NCBI GenBank assembly: GCA_040902195.1
Contig: JBBDXS010000002.1
Coordinates: 62,001-126,000 of the forward strand
Origin: JBBDXS01 sp040902195
GTDB taxonomy: Bacteria; Chloroflexota; Dehalococcoidia; DSTF01; RBG-16-68-14
Direction: 5' to 3'
Length of the DNA: 64,000 nucleotides
Shown here: positions 8,088-15,083 of the stretch, in pieces
Numbering within the stretch: the stretch's first letter is position 1
Layout: the number at the start of each line of letters is the position of its first letter
Notes under the pieces: generated by a model
What the model was told of the DNA's origin: nothing
Seen by the model: the letters and a program-made list of their open reading frames with translations, nothing else
The model's database searches: none
Translations under genes and position numbers: made by a program

Positions 8088-8433
8088 ACAGGTCATTCTC
8101 CGGCTGCGCGGGCCGGCGTCGCGGACGGCGTGACGCCACAGGACGCCGCCGAGGTCGTCGCGTTCCTCTGCTCGGAGGGACGGTCGTGCCGGCTGTTGGA
8201 CGAAGGGACTTCTCATCACCGGGGGACAGGCTTTAGCCTGTCGGGAACCGCCGTTCGGCGACCCTTCTGTCATTCTGAGCGAAGCGAAGAATCTCGTAGA
8301 GTCGCCTCAGGAGGCTGGCCCCTCGAGAAGGACGATGGCTGTCTGCGGGATGCTCGCCGCCCACCCGACCAATCCCTTGTTCCCTGTTCCTTGTTCCTTG
8401 TCCCTCACCTAAACAAGTCCTTCTCCGGATCGC
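8082..8433. repeat. Gene-less mosaic with duplicated ends of flanking genes
   Basis: The 317-base gap 8088-8404 carries no gene. Positions 8114-8177 repeat 7504-7567 of the upstream SDR gene with 60 of 64 bases identical, a dead gene fragment. Positions 8082-8108 resemble 8407-8433, the 3' end of cofE (core ACCTAAACA then TTCTCCGG), so the inserted material is flanked by a direct repeat of about 27 bases with a few mismatches. Inside are a GACAGGCT-TT-AGCCTGTC palindrome (8225-8242), a CATTCTGAGCGAAGCGAAGA string (8270-8289), a CTCCTGAGGCGACTC unit (minus strand, 8293-8313) and a low-complexity GTTCCCTGTTCCTTGTTCC tract near 8380-8400. Confidence 0.75.
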
Positions 8434-9157
8434 GCAGGAGGTTGCGCGACGAGCCGTCCCCGCGCGGGTACGGATAGCCGCGCACGAGGGCGACCGGCAC
8501 GCGATCGAGCTTGCCGTGCGCCAGCTCCGCCGCCGCCGCGATCTCGTCCGCGACGGCCATCTGCGTGACCCGCAGCTCGTAGCCCGCCGGGTCGACCTGC
8601 CCAGCGTAGTCGCGTACCGGCAGCATGCCCGACACGCCGATAGCGAAGTTCACGTGGCCCTCGCGCCAGGGCCGCCCGAACGTATCCGTCACGATGACCG
8701 CGACCGGGACGCCCGCCTCGCGCTCGATGCGCGCGCGTATCGCGGCCGCCGATGCGTCGGAGTCGAGCGGCAGCAGCGCGACGGTGCCCAGCTTCTCGAC
8801 GTTCGAGGAGTCCACGCCGGCGTTCGCGCAGATGAAGCCGTGCTTCGTCTCGCAGATCATCACGCCGTGGTCCATGCGTACGACGCGCGCGCTCTCGCGC
8901 AGGACGGTCTCGACCACGCGGGCGTCCTTCTCCCAGCGCTCCGCGATCTCGCGCGCGAACTCGCCCGGCTCGACATCGTTTAGGTCGACGATGCGCCCCT
9001 CGGCTTTCGAGACGACCTTCTGCGTGATGACGACGATGTCGCCGTCCTCGAACGCGAGCCCCTGCGCGCGCACGCGCTCGATAATCAGCGCGGCGAGGTC
9101 GTCGCCCGGGTGTACCTCCGGGATGCCCTCGATGGTGATGATGCGGACCTCTGCCAT
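8405..9157 (-). CDS. cofE: Coenzyme F420-0:L-glutamate ligase
   Basis: A 250-residue protein with the CofE features: an N-terminal IEGIPEVHPGDDLAALI, GDIVVITQKVVSKAEGR near residue 45, and the metal and nucleotide site around HGVMICETKHGFICANAGVDSSNV and VIVTDTFGRPWREGHVNFAIG. CofE adds glutamate residues to F420-0 using GTP, completing the deazaflavin cofactor. The start at ATG 9157 shares one base with the npdG stop (TGATG), so the two genes are translationally coupled. The C-terminal FbiB-type nitroreductase domain found in actinobacteria is absent; this is the stand-alone form. Confidence 0.93.
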   Translation of the reverse strand: MAEVRIITIEGIPEVHPGDDLAALIIERVRAQGLAFEDGDIVVITQKVVSKAEGRIVDLNDVEPGEFAREIAERWEKDARVVETVLRESARVVRMDHGVMICETKHGFICANAGVDSSNVEKLGTVALLPLDSDASAAAIRARIEREAGVPVAVIVTDTFGRPWREGHVNFAIGVSGMLPVRDYAGQVDPAGYELRVTQMAVADEIAAAAELAHGKLDRVPVALVRGYPYPRGDGSSRNLLRDPEKDLFR

Positions 9158-9807
9158 CAGACGCCTACAATCCGGACGCCGGCTGTCGTCTTGTAGCGTC
9201 GATTGATCGAGATCAGCATGACCGTGATCCCCTCGACGTAGCGCGCGTTCGCGAGCGGACCGCCGTCGACCGCGCGCGCGCCGCGGATCGACTCGGCCAG
9301 CGCCATCACGTCGCGTTTGGCGTCCGCGTCGTCGGCGCAAACGACCACGTCCTGATCGAGCGCGTTGTCTCCGTCCCAGAGCTTGGCCGCGGCCAGGTTC
9401 TGAAACGCGCCCGCCACGCGCGCCCCCGGCAGCAGCGCCTGCGCCTGCTGCGCGGCCGAGCCCTCCGGTACGGCGGCCATCGACGGCTTACCGCCGTCGA
9501 ACGAGAGCGGCACGCCGCTGCTCACGACGGCCTTCCCCGCCACGGACTCCGCGAGCGGCGGCAGTGTGTCGGCCTGTGCGGCGAACGGCACGGTGAGCAC
9601 CACAAGCTCCGCCTCGCGCGCGGCGTCGAGGTTCGCGGCGCCGCGCACGGTCGCGGCCGGCACGCGCTCCGCGATCTCGCGCGCGGCCTCCTCGCCGCGC
9701 TCGGCGCTGCGCGAGCCGATGATCACCTCGTGCCCGGCAAGGGCGAATCGATACGCGAGGCCCTTGCCCTCGGGCCCGGTGCCGCCGATGAAGCCGATGC
9801 GTGTCAT
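9157..9807 (-). CDS. npdG: NADPH-dependent F420 reductase (F420H2:NADP+ oxidoreductase)
   Basis: A 216-residue Rossmann protein starting MTRIGFIGGTGPEGKGLAYRF, the cofactor motif of the Fno/NpdG family, followed by IIGSRSAERGEEAA, where the Ser/Arg pair selects NADP. It also has VVLTVPFAAQ and a C-terminal DGGPLANARYVEGITVMLI. The enzyme transfers hydride between NADPH and F420. It precedes cofE, so cofactor making and reduction are co-expressed. A TACGAT hexamer ends 6 bases before the ATG with no Shine-Dalgarno, suggesting leaderless expression from a divergent promoter region shared with the beta-propeller gene. Confidence 0.88.
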   Translation of the reverse strand: MTRIGFIGGTGPEGKGLAYRFALAGHEVIIGSRSAERGEEAAREIAERVPAATVRGAANLDAAREAELVVLTVPFAAQADTLPPLAESVAGKAVVSSGVPLSFDGGKPSMAAVPEGSAAQQAQALLPGARVAGAFQNLAAAKLWDGDNALDQDVVVCADDADAKRDVMALAESIRGARAVDGGPLANARYVEGITVMLISINRRYKTTAGVRIVGV

Positions 9808-9866
9808 GGCGGCATCGTAGCGGGTCGGCGAAGCAGCTCGCCAGCGATGCGCTACGATGAACGGCG

Positions 9867-10790
9867 ATGGCCACCCAGCTCTACGTCTTCGCGAACGACA
9901 CGCTCCGCTCCCTCGATGCGCCTGCCGCGCGGCCGCTGCGCTGGGCGGCCTGGCACGGCGATCGCTGCCTGCTCGCCGGCAACGGCGGCGCGGCGCTCCT
10001 CTACGATGGCAAACGTTTCCAGGCCATCGACACCGGCACGAAACAGAACTTGCGCGGCGCGGCCTTCTCGCCGGACGGCAGCGAAGCGCTGCTGGCGGGC
10101 AACCGCGGCATCGTGCTGCACATGCAGGGCTCGCACGTGCGGCCGCTCGCGTCGCCCACGCACGAGAACTTGCGTCGCGCTGCCTGGCATCCCGACGGCG
10201 ACTTCGCGCTGATCGTCGGCAACGGCGGCACGGTGTTGCGCTATCAGGACGGCGCGCTGACGCCTGTTCCCGGCGACCGCGCCCACACGCTACGTACGCT
10301 GGCGTGGCGTCCGGACGGCGCGTATGCGCTCGTCGGCGCGTACGCGAGCCGCTACGCCGGCTATCCGCGACCGCACGCGCTCTACAAGTGCGACGGCCTC
10401 TATCTGCAGGCGCTGCTCACGAGCGACGAAGAGGACGACTTCGTCGCCGTCGATTGGCACCCGGACGGATCGCACGCGCTGATCGCGGGCTACGCGTACG
10501 ACTCGAAGCGGGGCACCTTCGCGAACAAGGTGCTGTCGTACGACGGGAGCGGCTTCTCGTACCGCGCCGTCGAAGCGTCGGGCGCGCTGCTGGGCGGGGC
10601 GTGGCACCCCGGCGGTGACTACGCCCTCCTCTGCGGCGAAGGCGGCACGTTGCTGCGCTATACGGTCTCGGGCTCGGTAGAGCAGATCGAGAGCGGCACG
10701 GACGACAACCTCGTCGGCCCGTTCTGGGCGCCCGACGGCTCGCTCGCCCTCCTCCTTCGCGGCCCCAGCGAGCGCGTGTATACCGTGTAG
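9867..10790 (+). CDS. WD40-like beta-propeller protein
   Basis: A 307-residue cytosolic protein made of about seven repeats of roughly 42 residues with a shared unit (A-W-H/R-P-D-G-x-x-A-L-x-x-G-x-G-G-x-x-x-x-Y), for example AAWHPDGDFALIVGNGGTVL and GGAWHPGGDYALLCGEGGTL. This predicts a seven-bladed propeller used for binding rather than catalysis. There is no signal peptide or membrane segment. It is single, opposite the F420 genes. A TACGAT hexamer at 9853-9858 ends 8 bases before the ATG and no Shine-Dalgarno is visible. The partner and function are unknown. Confidence 0.8.
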   Translation: MATQLYVFANDTLRSLDAPAARPLRWAAWHGDRCLLAGNGGAALLYDGKRFQAIDTGTKQNLRGAAFSPDGSEALLAGNRGIVLHMQGSHVRPLASPTHENLRRAAWHPDGDFALIVGNGGTVLRYQDGALTPVPGDRAHTLRTLAWRPDGAYALVGAYASRYAGYPRPHALYKCDGLYLQALLTSDEEDDFVAVDWHPDGSHALIAGYAYDSKRGTFANKVLSYDGSGFSYRAVEASGALLGGAWHPGGDYALLCGEGGTLLRYTVSGSVEQIESGTDDNLVGPFWAPDGSLALLLRGPSERVYTV

Positions 10791-10886
10791 CACCGTCCGT
10801 CACCCTGCGACGACTCGCCGTGGCGTGCGTGGCCCTGTAGGGACAGAGCTTTAGCGGTGATTAGGTACTTGACACACCTTGGAGAT

Positions 10887-11114
10887 CTAGGCTAGTTCGC
10901 CGTACGCTCCACACAGGGGACACCTAAGGACGATATTGGAGAAAGTGGCGTCGGCAGCATCGACCACGAGCGCCTTGCCGCAGTGACCACAGGCCACGTT
11001 GATCCCTGAGCCGTCCTGGCCCTTTATGACGGGGGCCTTGGCGGGCGCTAGGATTGTCCGCGTGCCCTCTAGGGGCTTGGGAATAACCCGCGTCTTGCGT
11101 CGCTTCTTGGCCAT
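10887..11114 (-). CDS. Small zinc-ribbon protein
   Basis: A 75-residue protein with a basic N-terminus (MAKKRRKTRVIPKPLEG) and a four-cysteine ribbon, C-G-H-C near residues 42-45 and C-P-L-C near 65-68, spaced as in rubredoxin-like zinc knuckles. The predicted ATG has a strong GGGAGGTG Shine-Dalgarno six bases upstream, which supports it as a real gene. It reads toward the left terminal repeat and ends only 10 bases inside it. I do not recognise a named family. Nucleic-acid or protein binding through the ribbon is likely but inferred. Confidence 0.7.
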   Translation of the reverse strand: MAKKRRKTRVIPKPLEGTRTILAPAKAPVIKGQDGSGINVACGHCGKALVVDAADATFSNIVLRCPLCGAYGELA

Positions 11115-11256
11115 AAGCCCACCTCCCTTCGGGGTACCCTAGCTTAGCATGTGGTATTCTAGGAGACGTAGAGAAGGAGCGCGAACCAGGCGCTCCTCTC
11201 TAGAAGTGGCGATTGGTGACTTCAGCCGATACTAGAATAGCACGGCTGAGCTTTGT

Positions 11257-11709
11257 ATGTCTACCACCGCCCTTGACGCCTCCCCGCTAGAGAGTCAAAA
11301 TAGTGCCCCTATGAATGTCGTCTTCGCCCTTTTGGCGGACTCTGCGAACGTCTCTCTAGAAGGCAAGCTCAATATTCTAGGGAGCTTCGCCAACATCCAC
11401 GCAAACACCTTTCCCGTTCGTCACCCTGCGATGCAGCTCGTGATCCGCATGGAAGCGTCCTCCGTCGAGGCTGGAAGGTCAAAGAAGCTTGAGGTTCTTC
11501 TTGTTGGGCCGGACGGGGCGAAGATCGGAGGGTTCGAGGCCGACTTCGACGTACCCCCGGCTCCGCAAGCTGGAGAACGTATCAACATGCAACTCATCAT
11601 GAGTATGGTTGACACGGTGTTGCCAGCGGCAGGCAAGTACGCCGTTCACGTCTTGATCGATGGCAATGAAGGCTTTGTTGTGCCGATCAGTGTCGAGGAG
11701 TTGAAGTAG
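11257..11709 (+). CDS. DUF6941-like protein
   Basis: A 150-residue, all-beta-looking protein. The conserved core begins at the internal Met of MNVVFALLADSANVSLEGKL (residue 19) and continues NILGSFANIHANTFPVRHPAM, LVIRMEASSVEAG and GPDGAKIGG, a pattern I associate with the DUF6941 family of small proteins whose function is unknown. Either the ATG at 11257 or the one at residue 19 could be the start. It is followed two bases later by the putative antitoxin gene, so these genes may form one transcript. It lies inside the inverted-repeat-bounded island. Confidence 0.7.
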   Translation: MSTTALDASPLESQNSAPMNVVFALLADSANVSLEGKLNILGSFANIHANTFPVRHPAMQLVIRMEASSVEAGRSKKLEVLLVGPDGAKIGGFEADFDVPPAPQAGERINMQLIMSMVDTVLPAAGKYAVHVLIDGNEGFVVPISVEELK

Positions 11710-11711
11710 TT

Positions 11712-11930
11712 ATGGTAATGGAAACGAAACTCGCCATCACGCACGTAGACCAGGCCTTCACGAAGGTTGAAGGTTTGATGATCTACGAGGAGGCTGCTGC
11801 AACAAGAGACAGATCGACCATCATGTTGACGCTCAAGAGGAACTATCTGACCTGGGAGGACGATCCAGCCTTGGCAGACTTGTGGGATAACGAAGAGGAT
11901 GCAGCAGCCTTCAACGACAGAGACGTATAG
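11712..11930 (+). CDS. Putative antitoxin of PemK/MazF-type module
   Basis: A 72-residue acidic protein placed directly before, and overlapping by 32 bases, a PemK/MazF-like toxin gene. Its C-terminal end DPALADLWDNEEDAAAFND resembles the Trp-Asp-Asn-Glu-x-Asp-Ala tail found on many antitoxins that neutralise PemK-type toxins by binding the RNA-cleaving face. The N-terminal half does not show an obvious ribbon-helix-helix or AbrB motif, so DNA binding is uncertain. The call depends on gene order, size and the tail, not on a named family match. Confidence 0.6.
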   Translation: MVMETKLAITHVDQAFTKVEGLMIYEEAAATRDRSTIMLTLKRNYLTWEDDPALADLWDNEEDAAAFNDRDV

Positions 11931-12255
11931 CCCTGGCGATGTTGCTCTCTTAAGGTTCCAATTCAGGAACGAGCCGCATCCCGAATTGCGTCCAGTCATC
12001 ATCGTCAGTACGACAGGATTTCACAACAGTAGGCGTGATGCTGTCGTGGTTGCTGTAAGTACGCGTACGGATCGAACGTACTTTGGCGACTGCGAGATAG
12101 AGGACTTGGTCGCAGCTGGCCTCGATAAGCCATCGAAATCTAAGGGCGTGTTCCGCACCATCGAAAGAGCAGTGCTGCGTAGACGGGTTGGACAGTTATC
12201 GGCGAACGACAAGGCTCGACTTGACGATTCCCTGCGCGCTATCTTGGGGTTATGA
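11899..12255 (+). CDS. PemK/MazF-type toxin (endoribonuclease)
   Basis: A 118-residue protein with the MazF-like SH3-barrel order: SPGDVALLRFQFRN at the start (the G-D-(I/V) strand), then HPELRPVIIVSTTG (the R-P-(A/V)-(L/I)-(I/V) strand holding the catalytic Arg), VVVAVSTRTDR, and a SKGVFRTIERAVLRRRVGQLS segment leading to the C-terminal helix. Members cleave mRNA or tRNA in the cytosol and are held in check by a co-transcribed antitoxin. The ATG lies within the upstream antitoxin gene, implying coupling. Codon usage is more AT-rich than in core genes nearby, consistent with transfer. Confidence 0.78.
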   Translation: MQQPSTTETYSPGDVALLRFQFRNEPHPELRPVIIVSTTGFHNSRRDAVVVAVSTRTDRTYFGDCEIEDLVAAGLDKPSKSKGVFRTIERAVLRRRVGQLSANDKARLDDSLRAILGL

Positions 12256-12431
12256 CCGACAAGAAGGCGAAGCACGCAGATACGAGCGTCAGCCTTCACC
12301 CGCTGAGCTTCCGGCAGGCCGTCAAGCGTCTAGCTGAGACTCCTCCGCCTGCGAAGCCTGCCGCCCGACGTACCAAGAAAGCCGTCCCTTCGCGTTCTGC
12401 AAAGCCGAAGCCACGCGCTCGCCGTCCGTAA
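12252..12431 (+). CDS. Small basic protein downstream of toxin
   Basis: A 59-codon ORF whose ATG overlaps the toxin stop by four bases (ATGA). It encodes a Ser-Leu-His-Pro-Leu-Ser-Phe motif followed by a Lys/Arg/Pro-rich tail ending KPRARRP. The overlap suggests translational coupling, which is the main support. It lies antisense to the decayed transposase tail, so it may be a by-product of that sequence. It has no recognised family; the basic tail could bind nucleic acid. Confidence 0.4.
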   Translation: MTDKKAKHADTSVSLHPLSFRQAVKRLAETPPPAKPAARRTKKAVPSRSAKPKPRARRP

Positions 12432-12540
12432 GCTCGCGCGTTGTACTTGAACGCGAATTCGTCCACGTAGCAGCCCAGGTACTCCGGCGTGACGTGGTGG
12501 TAGGTGCCATCCAGGCCACGCTTGAGGAGGCTCCAGTGTG
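12322..12540 (-). pseudogene. ISXO2/IS1595-like transposase, C-terminal remnant, frameshifted
   Basis: Read on the minus strand from 12540, the sequence encodes WSLLKRGLDGTYHHV, then YLGCYVDEFAFKYNAR, the conserved end of the DDE domain of ISXO2-like transposases. The natural continuation (RELTDGERVASALQNAKG..) is in another frame: near 12438-12445 a CG pair appears to be missing from a GCGCGC run. The N-terminal three-quarters of the transposase is absent, and the remnant starts right at the inner edge of the right 42-base repeat. It cannot make an active enzyme. Confidence 0.8.
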
Positions 12541-12577
12541 TCAAGTACCTAATCGCCGCTAAAGCCCTGTCCCTACA

Positions 12578-12817
12578 TTCCGCGTTCTCGCTGCGCCACA
12601 AGCCCCTTCGCGCTAACCGACACCTTCCCTACCATCGACGCCATGATCCGCGATCCGTCTTCACCAACCCGCGCGAAAACTGTGAGCCAGATCACAGACT
12701 ACTTTTCTCGAAAAGTCGACGATCACAGATTCGGAAACCGGCTGTTTGTTTCTTTTTTGAGCAGAAAGTGGCGAACGGCCTTTGTCGGGCCGCTGGAAAG
12801 GAGTGGACGTGGTAGCG
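12578..12817. other. AT-richer gene-less stretch with a CRP-like palindrome
   Basis: No gene is supported in these 240 bases to the right of the island. Positions 12681-12696 read TGTGA-GCCAGA-TCACA, a perfect match to the CRP/FNR-superfamily half-site pair TGTGA-N6-TCACA, flanked by AAAAC and GACTA. A T-run (GTTTCTTTTTTGAG) lies near 12749-12762. No gene is positioned to be controlled by the site unless it acts on a distant or unseen promoter, so it may be chance. Confidence 0.4.
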
Positions 12818-14056
12818 CTACTGGATGTGGATGCCGGAGATGGCGCGCGCGATCACCAGCCGCTGGATCTCCGAAGTGCCTTCGAAGATCGTGAATATCT
12901 TCGCATCACGGTGCCAGCGCTCCACGGGCGTCTCGCGCACGTAGCCCATGCCACCGAGGATCTGGATCGCGCGCTCCGTCACCCAGACCGACATCTCGCC
13001 GGCCTTGAGTTTGGACATGGAGCCCTCCGCGTTCTCGAACTGCTTGCCGGCGCGGGCCATCCACGCCGCGCGCCACACGAGCAGCCGCGACGCGTCGATC
13101 TCCGTCTTCATATCGGCGAGCATGAACGCGATCGCCTGGTTCTCGATGATCGCGCGGCCGAACTGCTTGCGCTGCTTCGCGTACTCCAGCGCGTACTCGT
13201 ACGCCGCGCGCGCGACGCCGATGGCCATTGCGCCGACGGCGGGTCGCGTCGCCTCGAACGTGCCGAGCGCGGCCTGCTCGTGGACCCGCTGCCCTTCGCG
13301 CGCGCGGGCCAGTCGCGTGTCGAGGCGCTCCTTGCCGCCGAGGAGACATCGGCCGGGGACGCGCACGTCGTCCATGAACACCTCTGCCGTGTGCGACGCG
13401 CGGATGCCATGCTTCTTGAACTTGACGCCCTGTCGCAGGCCGGGCGTGTTCGGTGGCACGACGAACGAGGCCTGGCCGCGCAGGCCAAGGCTCGGGTCGA
13501 CCGACGCGACGACGACGTGGACGTTGGCAATACCGCCGTTGGAGATCCACGTCTTCTGTCCGTTCAGTACCCACTCGTCCTTCGCCTGGTCGTAAACAGC
13601 GCGCGACTTCATCGCCGCGACGTCCGAGCCGGCGTCCGGCTCGGAAACGCAGAACGCGGCGAGCTTGACGTCGTCGGGCGTGCCGTAGCAGTGCGGCAGC
13701 CACTCCATGACCTGGTCGGGCTGACCGCTGCCGTAGAGCGCCGCGACAGCGAGGGCGGTGCCCATGATCGCCATGCCGATACCTGCGTCGCCCCAGAACA
13801 GCTCCTCGATTCCGATCGAGAGCATGAGGCCGGTGGGGTCCGCGGTGGCGTGTACGAGGAACTGCGGGCTGTAGATGCCGACCTCGGCGGCCTGCTTGAG
13901 GACCGGGAACGGCGTCTCTTCCTTCTCGTCCCACTCGTGGGCCGCCGGGCGGATCACCGACTCGGCGAAGCCGTGCACCCATTCCTGGAACTGGCGTTGC
14001 TCGTCGTTGAGGTCGAGCGAGAACGCCACAGTGGGGCGGTCGTCTACTGCTGTCAT
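12818..14056 (-). CDS. Acyl-CoA dehydrogenase
   Basis: A 412-residue acyl-CoA dehydrogenase with the family order: N-terminal helical domain, FAD-binding CVSEPDAGSDVAAMKSRA near residue 136, NGQKTWISNGGIA, a C-terminal helical domain with YAKQRKQFGRAIIENQ, and the end region IQILGGMGYVRETPVERWHRDAKIFTIFEGTSEIQRL, with the Glu of FEGTSEIQ in the catalytic-base position of many members. It oxidises acyl-CoA to enoyl-CoA, passing electrons to ETF. ATG 14056 is preferred over an upstream TTG because TATTAT ends 6 bases before it, the leaderless pattern seen at several genes here. It is single. Confidence 0.93.
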   Translation of the reverse strand: MTAVDDRPTVAFSLDLNDEQRQFQEWVHGFAESVIRPAAHEWDEKEETPFPVLKQAAEVGIYSPQFLVHATADPTGLMLSIGIEELFWGDAGIGMAIMGTALAVAALYGSGQPDQVMEWLPHCYGTPDDVKLAAFCVSEPDAGSDVAAMKSRAVYDQAKDEWVLNGQKTWISNGGIANVHVVVASVDPSLGLRGQASFVVPPNTPGLRQGVKFKKHGIRASHTAEVFMDDVRVPGRCLLGGKERLDTRLARAREGQRVHEQAALGTFEATRPAVGAMAIGVARAAYEYALEYAKQRKQFGRAIIENQAIAFMLADMKTEIDASRLLVWRAAWMARAGKQFENAEGSMSKLKAGEMSVWVTERAIQILGGMGYVRETPVERWHRDAKIFTIFEGTSEIQRLVIARAISGIHIQ

Positions 14057-14152
14057 GCCGCCATAATAGCGAATTGGCAAGAGTTCAACTAACGATCATT
14101 TCTTCCAGCTTCGCGAGTCGTAATTCCGGGGCGGAGCGAAGTAGCAGCGGCG

Positions 14153-15082
14153 TCAGTCGCGGATGCCGAGCCGCTCGCGATAGTGCTCGACCGTGCGGCG
14201 CAGCCCTTCCTCCAGATCGACCTGGGGCGTCCAGCCGAGCTGCGTGCGCAGCTTCTCGGACGACGCATACAGGGCCGGCACGTCGCCGGGCCGCTCGCCC
14301 AGGTCGTCTATGGGCACTTCGCAACCTGCGATGTCAAAGATCGTCCCGACGACGTCGATGACCTTCGTACCGGCGTCGCTGCCGACGTTAAACACCTCGA
14401 AGCCGCTGACGCCTAGCGCGGCGCTGTGCGCGCGCGCCAGGTCTTGGACGTAGATGAAGTCGCGCACCTGCTCGCCCTTCCAGTGGAGTGGGATCGGCCG
14501 GCGCTCCAGCGTGGCGCGCACAAAGTTAGGGATGGCGTGGGTCTCCGGATCACAGAGCTCGTTCTCGCCGTACGGGTTGAAGTAGCGCATGATCACGCAA
14601 TCGAAGTCGTAGAGCCGGTGGTAGACGCCCATAAACGCCTCGGCCGAGACCTTTGTCGCGCCGTAGGGACTCGCTTGCATGCCGAGCGGATCGTCTTCGC
14701 GTAGGGGCAGACGTTTCGGCACGCCGTAGACCGTCGCGGACGAAGAGAAGACGATCTTGCCGACGCCTGCGCGGCGCATCGCTTCGAGCAGTACCACGGA
14801 GTTTACGACGTTGTTAACGGCGAACTCGACGGGCTTCTGCACGGATACGGCAACTTCGAGGAAGCCTGCGAGGTGGATCACCGCGTCATGACCGCGCAGC
14901 GCGCGCTCGACGCCATCGCCGTCGCCGATGTCGCACTCGATGAACGCCACGTCCGCCGGCACGAGCTCGCGCCGGCCGCGCGCGAGATTGTCGAGCACGG
15001 TGACGTCGTGGCCCTCCGCCAGGAGGGCGCGGCTGATGTGTGAGCCGATAAAGCCCGCGCCGCCGGTGACGAGTACGCGCAC
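14153..15082 (-). CDS. NAD-dependent epimerase, UDP-glucose 4-epimerase-like
   Basis: A 309-residue extended SDR: TGGAGFIGSHIS at residues 6-17, LDNLARGRR, HLAGFLEVAVSVQKP, the catalytic SSSATVYG with the Tyr-Lys pair in SPYGATKVSAE near residue 146, and MRYFNPYGENE. This order matches GalE-type UDP-hexose 4-epimerases, which use tightly bound NAD. The start is GTG, one base after the fabF stop, so it is the last gene of the folC-fabF operon, an unusual partner for fatty-acid and folate genes. It should supply nucleotide sugars for surface polysaccharide. Which sugar is not certain. Confidence 0.85.
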   Translation of the reverse strand: MRVLVTGGAGFIGSHISRALLAEGHDVTVLDNLARGRRELVPADVAFIECDIGDGDGVERALRGHDAVIHLAGFLEVAVSVQKPVEFAVNNVVNSVVLLEAMRRAGVGKIVFSSSATVYGVPKRLPLREDDPLGMQASPYGATKVSAEAFMGVYHRLYDFDCVIMRYFNPYGENELCDPETHAIPNFVRATLERRPIPLHWKGEQVRDFIYVQDLARAHSAALGVSGFEVFNVGSDAGTKVIDVVGTIFDIAGCEVPIDDLGERPGDVPALYASSEKLRTQLGWTPQVDLEEGLRRTVEHYRERLGIRD

Positions 15083-15083
15083 C

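Larger units (their letters stand above)
10836..12577. mobile_element. Island bounded by 42-base inverted repeats, IS1595-like remnant
   Basis: Positions 10836-10877 and 12536-12577 are inverted copies of one 42-base sequence (outer end TGTAGGGACAG, inner end GGTACTTGACACAC) with only two mismatches. The 1.7 kb between is visibly lower in GC than the flanks and holds a zinc-ribbon gene, a DUF6941-like gene, a PemK/MazF-type toxin with probable antitoxin, a small basic ORF and, abutting the right repeat on the minus strand, the C-terminal part of an ISXO2/IS1595-family transposase. Some IS1595 members carry passenger genes. No target-site duplication is seen at the outer ends (CGTGGCCC against TTCCGCGT). 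Most likely a decayed passenger-bearing element, now immobile. Confidence 0.65.

Noticed and set aside
10836..12577. Target-site duplication at the outer ends of the island
   Set aside because: The eight bases outside each repeat differ, so no duplication can be claimed; either it has decayed or the element ends lie elsewhere.
12643..12894. An 83-codon plus-strand ORF beginning MIRDPSSPTRAKTVSQITDYF
   Set aside because: It runs into the end of the acyl-CoA dehydrogenase gene on the other strand, has no ribosome site and matches no family; composition changes half way.
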